Origin: Chthonomonas sp.
GTDB lineage: Bacteria; Armatimonadota; Fimbriimonadia; Fimbriimonadales; Fimbriimonadaceae
Length of the DNA stretch: 64,000 bases
Direction: 5' to 3'
Assembly: GCA_016788115.1 (NCBI GenBank)
Contig: JAEURR010000008.1
Location: forward strand, 1-64,000
Below the pieces are notes generated by a model. That model was not told the origin of the DNA. It ran no database searches and saw only the letters and a program-made list of their open reading frames with translations. Shown here piece after piece: positions 31,413-43,585 of this stretch (its first letter is position 1; every line of letters starts with the position of its first letter). The translations under genes were made by a program, and so were the position numbers.

Positions 31413-32605
31413 TCTCGCTGGCGCTTATTGCTTCGATGACATTGACGGCGGCGATCCGCGTGGATGAGCGGCCGATGACCGACTCAAAAACCATTGCCGT
31501 AGTCGCCACCGTCACCTCCGGTGGTACGGGTGTCGAACTCGACTCCCGCTGGCGAGTGCTCAGTCGGTCGTTGCTCGGAGGATCTCGAAGCTACACGAGG
31601 CGGCAGCTGTACGAATACGGTTCGCAGGCCGGTCCGGTGCCAGACGTTGTGGTGGGAGAGGGTTTCATGCAAGTCCGAATGGAGGTTCCAGCAGGGAAGT
31701 CGGGGCTCTCGCTTGCATCGGATTTCTTGTTCGAGTTTCTCACGCAGCCGACCCTGCGCGAGGAGGATATCGCGCAAGCTCGCCATGAGCTCGCGATGGA
31801 AGTGCCCTCGGCCTGGTCGCGTCTGCCATTTGTGGAGGCAAGCGTAACCCCTGAATCGGTGCGCGCGCTTCACCGAGCGACCTTCAAACCGAGCTCGGTC
31901 AGGTTCGCAGTCGTGGGGGGATTTGGAACGGGCGAGGCCGCCTTCGAGTTCAATCGCCGGTTTGGCGCATGGACGGGAACGCGCGCGGGTGTGGTGCCCA
32001 TCGGTAAGCCAACCGCGGCGGTAACTCGGCCGGACCAGAACAGCGTCTTTCGGTGGGAGACGCGCACGCCGGTGACTTCGGCCGCGGCATGTGCGCGGGG
32101 GTTACTGGTTGCGTGCTCTTTGGGGGCGGGGAAGGACGCCTCGCTGTTCCGGATCGTGCGCCAGCAGCATCGATGGGGATATGAGCAGGCGGCAGGATGG
32201 CGGGCGAATGGCAGCGATTGGTCGCTGACCGCCGTCACCGTCCAGCCCTCGCAGGCTGAGGCCTCGAAGGTCGCCGAGGCGATGCGCGCCGAAGTTGCGA
32301 AGGACATCGAGCGCTGGGACGCATCCACTCTGGAGCGTGCCAAGCAGGTCGCACTGGCGTGCCTTGCAGGGAGGTTTCCGATGAACCCGATTGGGATCGG
32401 CACGGACACGCGGTTTGGTTCGGGCCTGATGTCTGAGGCGAGCCTTGTCGGGATCAGCGCGCTTCACGGTCGCCCCTTTGGGCGCGCGGAGGTCGGCTCG
32501 GCGTTGGGTTTGGTGGACCTTGCGGAGATTCAGGCGGATGCTAAGAGGCTCCTCGCCAGCCCGGTCACGATTCAGGCGGGGCGGCCGCCGGTTCGGGCAG
32601 AGTGA
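31409..32605 (+). CDS. M16-like partner protein without zinc motif
   Basis: 398 residues from TTG 31409, which overlaps the preceding stop codon. A hydrophobic N-terminus, then an M16-like fold: SLLGGSRSYTRRQLYEYGSQAG takes the place of the HxxEH helix, and the later FLTQPTLREEDIAQARHELA is the typical M16 helix. No zinc ligands are seen, so it is probably the non-catalytic half of a pair with the upstream protein. Its 3' end overlaps the convergent nuclease gene by 41 bases. Confidence 0.62.
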   Translation: MISLALIASMTLTAAIRVDERPMTDSKTIAVVATVTSGGTGVELDSRWRVLSRSLLGGSRSYTRRQLYEYGSQAGPVPDVVVGEGFMQVRMEVPAGKSGLSLASDFLFEFLTQPTLREEDIAQARHELAMEVPSAWSRLPFVEASVTPESVRALHRATFKPSSVRFAVVGGFGTGEAAFEFNRRFGAWTGTRAGVVPIGKPTAAVTRPDQNSVFRWETRTPVTSAAACARGLLVACSLGAGKDASLFRIVRQQHRWGYEQAAGWRANGSDWSLTAVTVQPSQAEASKVAEAMRAEVAKDIERWDASTLERAKQVALACLAGRFPMNPIGIGTDTRFGSGLMSEASLVGISALHGRPFGRAEVGSALGLVDLAEIQADAKRLLASPVTIQAGRPPVRAE

Positions 32606-33374
32606 GACCCCGCTTCTGACACAGGCTTAAGAAGTCGCAACTCGCACAAAGCGATTTTGATTGCGGGATGGTGCTCGGCTCTTTGGTCCCCGCTTCGCGG
32701 GACTCAAATTCTAGGATGGTTTGGCCGATCTTGAGAATGTCCTGCTCGAACTCTGCGAGCCTCGCGTCATCCAGCGATGCGCTCGCCTTGGCAAGGGTCC
32801 GCAAGGCGATGATTGTCGCGGTAACTGGCCGGTTTGGGTAGTTCCGCTTGACGAGGAGCTGGTAGACGCTCATCGCAAGATCGTCCTCAATCTCATCAGC
32901 GGTGACTTCGGTGCGACCGGATTTGTAGTCGACGATCTCCAGCAACCCGTCCGGATGCTCGTCCAGCCGGTCGAGCTTGCCGCGTAGGACGAAGTCGCCC
33001 ATGTCGTAGCGGAGCATCTTCTCGATCAGCAGGGGAGTTGCCTCTGGGTTCAGCGCATTAAAGTTCTCGATGTAGCTCTCAAGGATAACCTTGCCTTCAC
33101 CTTGAGCTTCCATCATTTGCTCGGGGGTCTGGTAACCGGCGTCGATCCAGCCCTCTTCGAGCGCAGCCGCGGCTTGGCTCGCGGTCTGTACTCCGCTGTC
33201 GCCCGAGTCATGGAACCTCTGCAGCACCCGGTGGAGGCTGGTTCCGAAGCTGAAGTACGATTTTGAACGCAGGAAGTACCGACCCATTTCGTTCAGATAA
33301 GTCCAATAAAACTTGTGGGGGCACGCGAGGAACGTGCTGATCTTCGATGGACTCAAGGTTGGCTTGCGGGGCAT
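32565..33374 (-). CDS. RecB-family PD-(D/E)XK nuclease with iron-sulfur cysteines
   Basis: 269 residues. The nuclease core has the Asp in GKLDRLDEHPDG and the EIVDYKSGR motif that gives the D/E-X-K. One cysteine near the N-terminus (Cys18 in FLACPHKFYW) and three near the C-terminus (CASCDFLSLC) fit the 4Fe-4S cluster of AddB, Cas4 and related nucleases. No cas genes or AddAB helicase genes are near, so it is a solitary RecB-type nuclease. The role in DNA repair is inferred. Confidence 0.82.
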   Translation of the reverse strand: MPRKPTLSPSKISTFLACPHKFYWTYLNEMGRYFLRSKSYFSFGTSLHRVLQRFHDSGDSGVQTASQAAAALEEGWIDAGYQTPEQMMEAQGEGKVILESYIENFNALNPEATPLLIEKMLRYDMGDFVLRGKLDRLDEHPDGLLEIVDYKSGRTEVTADEIEDDLAMSVYQLLVKRNYPNRPVTATIIALRTLAKASASLDDARLAEFEQDILKIGQTILEFESREAGTKEPSTIPQSKSLCASCDFLSLCQKRGLTLPEPAAAPPES

Positions 33375-33483
33375 GGATGCGGACCCGAAGTATATCTGCT
33401 CGCGAAAGGACAGCGATCTTCACCGGGAACCCTGAGCCGTGGATGTCGTCCTTCCGATGGAAGTGATAAGCGGTTAACAACCA

Positions 33484-33696
33484 ATGGAACTCGAATCAAT
33501 GAAGAACTCGAAATCACTGTGGTGGGGATGGGGAATTGGGGCAGGGCTCTTGGTCGGCGCAGGCATTGCGGCGATCATGCTGAAGGGACGTCGGTCAGAG
33601 CCCAATGTGGTGACCGACGCGATCTCGGACCTTCTTTCGCTCTGCGAATCCGCGTCCTGCAAGCTCGAATCGAGCGCTCGCGAAATTGCTAGCTAG
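33484..33696 (+). CDS. Small single-helix membrane protein
   Basis: 70 residues, or 65 if it starts at ATG 33499. One membrane helix (WGWGIGAGLLVGAGIAAIML) is followed by a basic KGRRS stop-transfer and a short helical, soluble end with two Cys. This is the shape of YtxH-like or other small envelope proteins, but there is no firm family match. No clear ribosome site. A bidirectional-looking hairpin follows. Confidence is moderate because the frame is short. Confidence 0.5.
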   Translation: MELESMKNSKSLWWGWGIGAGLLVGAGIAAIMLKGRRSEPNVVTDAISDLLSLCESASCKLESSAREIAS

Positions 33697-33723
33697 CGTT
33701 CGACTCTAGGCAGCAAACATAAG

Positions 33724-33764
33724 AAGGGACCGCAGGCATCTGCCCGCGGTCCCTCTTGTTTTCG
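33724..33764. terminator. Terminator between convergent genes, 3' of rpoB
   Basis: GGGACCGC pairs with GCGGTCCC around an AGGCATCTGCC loop. T runs follow on the plus strand, and a weaker one on the minus strand, so it may serve both the small membrane gene and rpoB. Confidence 0.7.
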
Positions 33765-33774
33765 TTGTCTGAGC

Positions 33775-37824
<4,050 letters not shown>

Positions 37825-37856
37825 CCATGCCTCCGGGGGAATTTGCGCGAAAGGTA

Positions 37857-37885
37857 ATGATACCTTGTTGCCCCCCGCTTTTCAA
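37857..37885 (-). promoter_or_regulatory. rpoB promoter
   Basis: On the minus strand, TTGAAA (37885-37880) and TATCAT (37862-37857) are separated by exactly 17 bases and lie 32 bases before the rpoB ATG. This is a near-consensus sigma-70 promoter placed between the upstream small gene and rpoB. Confidence 0.7.
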
Positions 37886-37887
37886 CC

Positions 37888-38205
37888 CTAAAGTGCTTCT
37901 GACGCCTTCGATTGCGCGATTTCTTGTAATTCGTTCGTCCCTTGGGTCAGCGTGTCGTTCTTGGCCGCCGCGGTTTGGCTGTCCATCATGATCATTTGCT
38001 GCCGGACGAGGTCCTTCAGATCCTGGGTTTCAGCCCGCAGCATACGGATCTCTTGCTGGAGCGCGTCGTTGTTTTGGTTGTGACCGGGCATCTGCTGGCG
38101 CATTAGCTCGGCCATGCTGCGCTGGTGCTTGGAGAGAATCGCCACGAGCGGGATGGCGAAGACAAGGATGACCGAAGCCAGCCCTACAATCGAATCGCCG
38201 TTCAT
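37888..38205 (-). CDS. Small membrane coiled-coil protein, second of a pair
   Basis: 105 residues: one N-terminal membrane helix (about 7-24), a basic turn (KHQRSMAELMRQQ) and a long coiled-coil with EIRMLRAETQDLKDLVRQQM, then a polar end. It is a paralogue of the gene just upstream, with which it overlaps by four bases (ATGA). The shape is like PspB-type membrane proteins but there is no real match. Its position just before rpoB is probably not functional coupling, since rpoB has its own promoter. Confidence 0.7.
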   Translation of the reverse strand: MNGDSIVGLASVILVFAIPLVAILSKHQRSMAELMRQQMPGHNQNNDALQQEIRMLRAETQDLKDLVRQQMIMMDSQTAAAKNDTLTQGTNELQEIAQSKASEAL

Positions 38206-38477
38206 ACTTTGAGGTCCTCGCGGATGGGCTCTATTGAAGCGGTCGTACTCGTCCGAATCCCGTCGATCATGATCATCTGCTGGCGCACCAAATCCTTGAG
38301 CTCGCTGATCTCAGATCGAAGCATCTGGATTTCCGGCGAGTGCGCTTGCGGCTGGCCCTGAATTTGGTGCTGTCGGGCGACGATCTCGGCCATTCGACGC
38401 TGATGGTTGGTCAGGATCGCGACGATGGGGATGCCAAACATCAGCAACGGAACAAAGAACTCAGGACCGAAATTCAT
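38202..38477 (-). CDS. Small membrane coiled-coil protein, first of a pair
   Basis: 91 residues from ATG 38477, with GGAG eight bases upstream; longer frames are antisense to hisA-adjacent sequence and unlikely. Membrane helix FFVPLLMFGIPIVAIL, then NHQRRMAEIVARQ and a coiled-coil SEISELKDLVRQQMIMIDG. It shares the HQR-x-MAE turn and the LKDLVRQQMIM block with the next gene. Both sit after hisA on the same strand, 40 bases downstream. Confidence 0.7.
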   Translation of the reverse strand: MNFGPEFFVPLLMFGIPIVAILTNHQRRMAEIVARQHQIQGQPQAHSPEIQMLRSEISELKDLVRQQMIMIDGIRTSTTASIEPIREDLKV

Positions 38478-38517
38478 GCTTGATCTCCGCCTCATTGTAC
38501 GCCATTTTGAGGTCGTC

Positions 38518-39240
38518 CTAGGACTGTTCGCCTGCGGCGAGGGCGATGGCTTCGGCCAGCGTGAATCGATTCTGGTAGATCGCCTTGCCGACGATGACGC
38601 CTTCCACACCCGTCTCGCGCAATGCGTCGATGTCTTCCAGTGAGCCGACGCCGCCGCTGGCGATCACGGGAATCGAGAGCGCCTGCACCATCTCGCGCGT
38701 TGCCGAGAAGTTGGGACCCGACAGGGTGCCATCGGTCGCGACGTCGGTGAAGACGACCCGCTTGCATCCCATCTGCTCCATGTGCTTGGCGAACTCGGTG
38801 CCATTCAACGTGGAGTCTTCCGTCCAGCCGTGGGTCGCCACTTTGCCGCCACGAGTATCCACCCCGGCGATCGCTTTGCTTCCCATCTGCTGGAAGAATC
38901 CGGCCGCGCACCCCTCGTCTTGGACCAGGCGGGTCCCGATCACCACGCGTTTGACGCCCATCTCGGTCATCATCCGAGCGCATTGGACGGTCCGAATGCC
39001 GCCGCCCATCTGCACCTTGATCGGCAAACTGGAGCAGATTTCCGCGATCACGTTCGTGTTCACGGGGACACCCTGCTTTGCGCCGTCCAAATCGACGATG
39101 TGGAGCCACGCTGCACCCTCGTCTGCGAACTTCTTCGCGATCTCTAGCGGGCTACCGTAGTCGGTCCGCTGCGCGTAATCGCCGCGTATGAGGCGGACTG
39201 CGTGTCCATCCAAGATATCGATCGCTGGGAAAATTAACAT
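38518..39240 (-). CDS. hisA: Phosphoribosylformimino-5-aminoimidazole carboxamide ribotide isomerase
   Basis: 240 residues of the beta/alpha-barrel HisA family. The two catalytic aspartates lie in FPAIDILDGHAVRL and VFTDVATDGTLSGPN; the phosphate sites are GGGIR and ASGGVG. It performs the fourth step of histidine synthesis, an Amadori rearrangement. The start overlaps hisH by seven bases. Confidence 0.95.
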   Translation of the reverse strand: MLIFPAIDILDGHAVRLIRGDYAQRTDYGSPLEIAKKFADEGAAWLHIVDLDGAKQGVPVNTNVIAEICSSLPIKVQMGGGIRTVQCARMMTEMGVKRVVIGTRLVQDEGCAAGFFQQMGSKAIAGVDTRGGKVATHGWTEDSTLNGTEFAKHMEQMGCKRVVFTDVATDGTLSGPNFSATREMVQALSIPVIASGGVGSLEDIDALRETGVEGVIVGKAIYQNRFTLAEAIALAAGEQS

Positions 39241-39824
39241 TCGACAAAAGCCTTGATCATTCTGAGACCCACTTCGCCGCTCTTCTCCGGGTGGAATTGT
39301 GTCCCCCAGAGATTTCGACGCTGGACACTAGCGGCAAATTCTATGCCGTGGTGGCTGGTAGCGGCCACGACTTCGCTGTCGGTGGGATCGCAATACAAAG
39401 AATGGACGAAGTAAACCTGGTCGCCGCGGAGTGTCGTTGCGCCCAGCCCGGTCGTTTGACGCGGGTTGAGCTCGTTCCAACCAACGTGCGGAACTTTGAT
39501 GCTGGGTGAGACGGGCAAGTAGCGCACGTGTCCTCCCAGGAACCCGAGTCCGCCTGCGCCTCCGTGTTCATCGCTCGCTTCGAAGAGCAACTGTTGTCCC
39601 AGGCAGATCCCAAGCAACGGCTGATCAGTCTCGACAAAGGCGCGCAAGTCTCCTTGGACCGTCTTCAGACGTTCCATGGCAGCGGCGAAAGCGCCGACTC
39701 CGGGTAGGACGACCTTCGTCGCTCCCCGGAGGTCATGCTGGATCGTTGGTTGAGCGCCAACGTGCTCAAGCGCTCGCACGACACTCTTTAGATTGCCCAT
39801 CCCGTAGTCGAGTACGACGAGCAT
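39234..39824 (-). CDS. hisH: Imidazole glycerol phosphate synthase, amidotransferase subunit
   Basis: 196 residues. The class I glutamine amidotransferase triad is visible: Cys in LLGICLGQQLL, and His and Glu in QFHPEKS. It gives ammonia to HisF, whose gene is not in the window. It starts two bases after hisB ends and overlaps hisA, so the three are one operon. Confidence 0.95.
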   Translation of the reverse strand: MLVVLDYGMGNLKSVVRALEHVGAQPTIQHDLRGATKVVLPGVGAFAAAMERLKTVQGDLRAFVETDQPLLGICLGQQLLFEASDEHGGAGGLGFLGGHVRYLPVSPSIKVPHVGWNELNPRQTTGLGATTLRGDQVYFVHSLYCDPTDSEVVAATSHHGIEFAASVQRRNLWGTQFHPEKSGEVGLRMIKAFVEC

Positions 39825-39826
39825 GC

Positions 39827-40432
39827 TTAGTCGATCAGGCCTTTGGTGCTAGAAAAACTGCGTGCATCCGTTCGCTCGACCGCGCGACGAAGCGCTCGAC
39901 CGAACCCCTTAAACGTCGCTTCGGCGATGTGGTGATCGTTGTTGCCCCGTAGCATGTCGATGTGAAGGGTGATCCCTGCGTGCTGGCAGAGCGCGCGGAA
40001 GAACTCCTTGATGTTCTCGGTCGCCATCGCTCCGATCTCGGTCCGCGTGAACTGGAGGTCGTAATGAAGTTGGCCCCGGCCACAAATATCCAAAGCAATC
40101 AGAACGAGCGCTTCGTCCATGGGCGAGGCAACGTCGCCGTATCGCTCGATTGCATTACTCTCTTCCAGTGCGATGCGGATCGCTTTGCCGAGGACGATGC
40201 CCACATCCTCGACCGTATGATGGTCGTCGACATGCGTATCGCCTTCGGCTTTTACGCCCAGGTCAAAGTGCCCGTGGAACGCCATCAGTTGAAGCATGTG
40301 GTCGAAGAACCCGACTCCGGTGGAAACGTCGCGGCGGGTACCGCCGTCGAAGTCCAACACCACTTGAACGCGGGTCTCCTTGCTTTCGCGTTCGACTTCG
40401 GCGTAGCGGACTCCGGGTGTACCTTTGCTCAT
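39827..40432 (-). CDS. hisB: Imidazoleglycerol-phosphate dehydratase
   Basis: 201 residues, normal for the stand-alone dehydratase (no phosphatase domain). The metal-binding histidines are in VGFFDHMLQLMAFHGHFD, VDDHHTVEDVGI and a late DNHH-like segment RGNNDHHIAEATFK. It performs the dehydration in histidine synthesis and leads the hisB-hisH-hisA operon. Confidence 0.95.
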   Translation of the reverse strand: MSKGTPGVRYAEVERESKETRVQVVLDFDGGTRRDVSTGVGFFDHMLQLMAFHGHFDLGVKAEGDTHVDDHHTVEDVGIVLGKAIRIALEESNAIERYGDVASPMDEALVLIALDICGRGQLHYDLQFTRTEIGAMATENIKEFFRALCQHAGITLHIDMLRGNNDHHIAEATFKGFGRALRRAVERTDARSFSSTKGLID

Positions 40433-40469
40433 GAAGTTCAGAGTTTACTCGGGTCCCTTGGCAGAACGG

Positions 40470-40511
40470 AGAAAAGAAGCGGGCCGCATCGCACGAGGTG
40501 CGCCGCGGCCC
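40470..40511 (-). terminator. Intrinsic terminator of the helix-hairpin-helix gene
   Basis: GGGCCGC (40481-40487) and GCGGCCC (40505-40511) pair around an inner GCAC/GTGC stem. On the minus strand CTTCTTTTC follows. It ends the 40533 gene and lies before hisB. Confidence 0.75.
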
Positions 40512-40532
40512 CAGAGAATTGATCGAGGCCTC

Positions 40533-40940
40533 TTAGTGGTGAACCGCTCGACCTAAAGTCTTGGCCTCTTCGATCCAGCGCGTGACTTCCGACTCGGACG
40601 GAGCTCGGTTGCTCAGGTTCTTAGCCTCGTTGACCTCGGACATCTTGGCCGCGAGGTTGGCGGCGTTGCGCTGAGCCAGCTCGGGGACCGAGTCAACACC
40701 GGATGCTTCGAGCAGCTCGGCAAACTGGCTGGCCACGCCGTTGATGCGGAAGAGGTCAGCGTGGTTCACCCAGCGCAGAATGTTCGCTTCGGGAATGCCG
40801 GTGGTTTCGGCCAGCGCGGTGCGTTCGGCCTTGGTCCCAGCGACTTCCAGGAGCCGCTCGACTGTGTTGATGCCGGCTTCTACGAGCTTCGCAGCGTATG
40901 CAGGACCGATCCCTTCGATTTCATCAATCTTCTTTGACAT
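40533..40940 (-). CDS. DUF4332-type helix-hairpin-helix protein
   Basis: 135 residues with two helix-hairpin-helix-like units: IEGIGPAYAAKLVEAGINTVERLLEVA, then a second with FRINGVASQFAELLEASGVDSVPELA. This is the DUF4332 pattern, which is found alone or fused to DNA-binding and other domains; the second GIGP-like turn is degenerate. A DNA- or nucleic-acid-binding role is inferred. It has its own terminator. Confidence 0.8.
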   Translation of the reverse strand: MSKKIDEIEGIGPAYAAKLVEAGINTVERLLEVAGTKAERTALAETTGIPEANILRWVNHADLFRINGVASQFAELLEASGVDSVPELAQRNAANLAAKMSEVNEAKNLSNRAPSESEVTRWIEEAKTLGRAVHH

Positions 40941-40999
40941 AGTAAAAACCTCCTGGCAATGCGCGTGTCTCGCGCCACCCTCGCAAGTTTAGCGCAGAT

Positions 41000-43585
41000 T
41001 TACGAGCGTGGCTTCAGGTTTCCGTACCACGCACGGATTTCCGGGCTGGGGTCGGTCTGGAGCCTTTGGAAGTCCTGTACGTACTCTTCCGGACAACGGC
41101 CGATCAAGCCGATGGCAGCCTGGAGCCGCACACCGACGGCTGGGTCACGCAGGTAACTGCCCAACCGCTTGAGCGAGGCAGGGTCGCCAGTCATTCCGAG
41201 GAGTTGCAGCGCGGTTCGTCGTGGCTTTTCCTCGCGATCGCCTAACAGCCGCTCAACGACCGCCGAGGTACGCGCGGGGAACTTGGCCAAGTAGTCCAAC
41301 GCCGACCGCCGAATGTCCCACTGTGAGCTCGTGATCAGGACATCCATCGTGGAGAACGCCTCGGGCGAGCCGATGCGCGCAAGTGCGTCCGCAGCGGCAG
41401 CTGCCAAGTATCGATTCGTATTGGCGGCCAGGGGCAACAGGGCAAAGGTGCACCCGCTGGCGTTGGAGAGTCCGGCCGCGCGGCACGCTTGGATCTGGAG
41501 GATCGGGTCCTCCAACAGCGGAGGGAGCAGTCCCCCGATGTCGGGGATGCTCGTCAGCGCCGCGACGGAGACCGCGAAGGGTAGGGTCTCTTGCTGCAGT
41601 CCGAGCGTGGCGATCGCGCCTTGCGCCTCCGGCCCGAGCACTTCGCAGAGCATTGCTGCGAACTGCGGTGCGCCTTCCTCGGCTCTCATGCGCGGGCTTT
41701 GGATCAGGTGGAGCAGGGCTTGCTGGCCGATCTCAATCACTTTGAACGCGGCTTCCGAGGAACCGAGCATTGCCTGCGACAGCAGGCGTTCGAGTTCGGC
41801 GGTGGCGGGTTTCAACGCCGAGTTGGGACGCGGCACCGGGACGTGTTTGCCCTCTCCAAAAGATGAGACGAGTTCGCCGGAAAGAAAGACCCCTGAGGTC
41901 ACAGCGGGAGCGTCACTCTGGTCGAAGCCGCCAAGATCGGCAACTACTGCCAGCGTGTCTGAGGGAGCGCGCGCCGCGTAGCGGTCGTTTCCCGCGGAGT
42001 CGATCTGAATCGCGAGACCGTGCTGGGTGCTGTGAGCCGAACCAGAATATCGGTCGTTTCCCGCACGGTCCACGAGGACGCCAACCCCGTCGCGCTGGCC
42101 GCACGCGATGCCATGGGTTCCGGAGAGCAAGTACTGATCGTCTCCGGCGATGTCGAACAAGTATCCCGCCCCAGACGCCTCGCCCATTGCCTGCGCATGG
42201 TCGGTGGCGACCAAAGTGTCGGTCTGGGTGCCAGTCATGAGTGTCCCGAGCCCGAGCGCCCGGCCTGCTCCTTGGCCACGCGAGCTTAGACGAAACTCGT
42301 TGCGACCGCTAAAGTCGGTGCACAGCCCGATACCGCCTTCGCCGTAACCTTGGGCCCACGAGACTTGGCCCAAGGGGGTAAGCGCTCCGCCAGACACGTA
42401 GAGATCGTCACCGCGCCGGTCGATCATCCATCCGATGCCTGAACTCGCGCCGCTTCCTTGCCCCCAGGAGCCAAGCTGGTAGCGGTCGTCTCCGCTGTGG
42501 TCGACGAAGCATCCGACCCCTTCGAAGCCGTATCCGAACGCCATACCGCCAGCGCGATAATCGTCGTCGCCCATCTCGCTTGCGAACGCCCCCAAGCCTG
42601 CAACGCCTGCGCCAAAGCACAGGGACTTGCCGTCGAATCGACCATCGCCGGAACCAAACTTTGCGATTCCCACGCCAAGTAGCCCTGCTCCCATGCTCAG
42701 CTCTTCGACCCTAACGGTGTCGGTGCCACCCACGTCGATCACGACACCGCATGCGCCGACACCGGATCCGCTCCGCCCGGTATAGGTATCGTTCCCGCCG
42801 AGATCGATCAGAAGAGCGACATCGCTGTCAGGGTGAATATCGTTGCCCCGGCCCGCGAGTTTCACCACGATGTCACCGGTTTCGATCCTGAGCGGGGTGG
42901 AAAGATCGCTCTTGGATGCTCGGAGCAAGCCATTGGCCCGCTCGACCGCCGCGGCCATGTCTGCGCCCGCCTCGCAGATCCGCTTCACGTCGACCTTTTC
43001 GAGGATCTCACGAACCTTGGATTCCGGTGCGACTGTGCCTCGTACAAAGCTGAAACGAAGCGGGGCAGAGCCGGCTCCGAGCGTGGGGAGCCCCTCGATG
43101 AGCATCCGTTTTTCCTCGGGCGTTAGCGGCTTGAGCGCCCACCGAATCTCAGCGTTGGTCCGCTCCATCCAGTTCACTAGCGACTGGACGGCGACGCGCA
43201 GGTCTTCCGGCAGCGAAGCCAGCTCTGCGCGAGGCTGCGACTTCGGATCGGACAGCTGCGTCTTCTCGGGCGAGCGTAGGCGATTCGCACGCTCAAGAAT
43301 CGCCGATAGCGAAGCCGTCCGAGGGAATTCGTGCAGCTGCATGAGTTGCTCGGCGGCCTGAAGAGGTTGCTGCATCGCAAGCGTAACGAGCGGCAAGCGA
43401 ACCTTGGCCGGATCGGGAATACGCGAGAACTCAAGGTCCGAAAGTGAACAGTTCTTGATGAACAGCGCGCGGTCGACGGCTTTCCACTCCTCGGTCGAGA
43501 GCTGTGCATGTGCGCCGACAACCCGTAAACCCAGCGCTAAGAGAGCAAGGCCGCGGATGACAGAAACTCGTCGCAAGCTTCCCAT
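41000..43585 (-). CDS. Secreted protein with Gly-Asp-Asp-x-Tyr beta-solenoid repeats and HEAT repeats
   Basis: 861 residues. Signal peptide at 1-28. An alpha-rich region follows to about 245. From about 250 to 555 come roughly eleven or twelve repeats of about 26 residues with the plan GDDxY, variable strand, GxGxxGxG and a hydrophobic strand ending in D (for example LGGNDTY, SGDDRY, RGDDLY, AGDDQY, AGNDRY). This suggests a right-handed beta-solenoid with regularly placed Asp or Asn, possibly calcium-binding. The last 270 residues are HEAT-like helical pairs. No known enzyme is recognised. It overlaps the upstream gene by 49 bases. Confidence 0.75.
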   Translation of the reverse strand: MGSLRRVSVIRGLALLALGLRVVGAHAQLSTEEWKAVDRALFIKNCSLSDLEFSRIPDPAKVRLPLVTLAMQQPLQAAEQLMQLHEFPRTASLSAILERANRLRSPEKTQLSDPKSQPRAELASLPEDLRVAVQSLVNWMERTNAEIRWALKPLTPEEKRMLIEGLPTLGAGSAPLRFSFVRGTVAPESKVREILEKVDVKRICEAGADMAAAVERANGLLRASKSDLSTPLRIETGDIVVKLAGRGNDIHPDSDVALLIDLGGNDTYTGRSGSGVGACGVVIDVGGTDTVRVEELSMGAGLLGVGIAKFGSGDGRFDGKSLCFGAGVAGLGAFASEMGDDDYRAGGMAFGYGFEGVGCFVDHSGDDRYQLGSWGQGSGASSGIGWMIDRRGDDLYVSGGALTPLGQVSWAQGYGEGGIGLCTDFSGRNEFRLSSRGQGAGRALGLGTLMTGTQTDTLVATDHAQAMGEASGAGYLFDIAGDDQYLLSGTHGIACGQRDGVGVLVDRAGNDRYSGSAHSTQHGLAIQIDSAGNDRYAARAPSDTLAVVADLGGFDQSDAPAVTSGVFLSGELVSSFGEGKHVPVPRPNSALKPATAELERLLSQAMLGSSEAAFKVIEIGQQALLHLIQSPRMRAEEGAPQFAAMLCEVLGPEAQGAIATLGLQQETLPFAVSVAALTSIPDIGGLLPPLLEDPILQIQACRAAGLSNASGCTFALLPLAANTNRYLAAAAADALARIGSPEAFSTMDVLITSSQWDIRRSALDYLAKFPARTSAVVERLLGDREEKPRRTALQLLGMTGDPASLKRLGSYLRDPAVGVRLQAAIGLIGRCPEEYVQDFQRLQTDPSPEIRAWYGNLKPRS

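Noticed and set aside
32565-33374. Cas4
   Set aside because: The nuclease has the right motifs and cysteines, but there are no other cas genes or arrays, so the general RecB-type call is safer.
37888-38477. PspB identity for the two small membrane proteins
   Set aside because: Only general shape agrees; no PspA or PspC gene is near and the coil is different.
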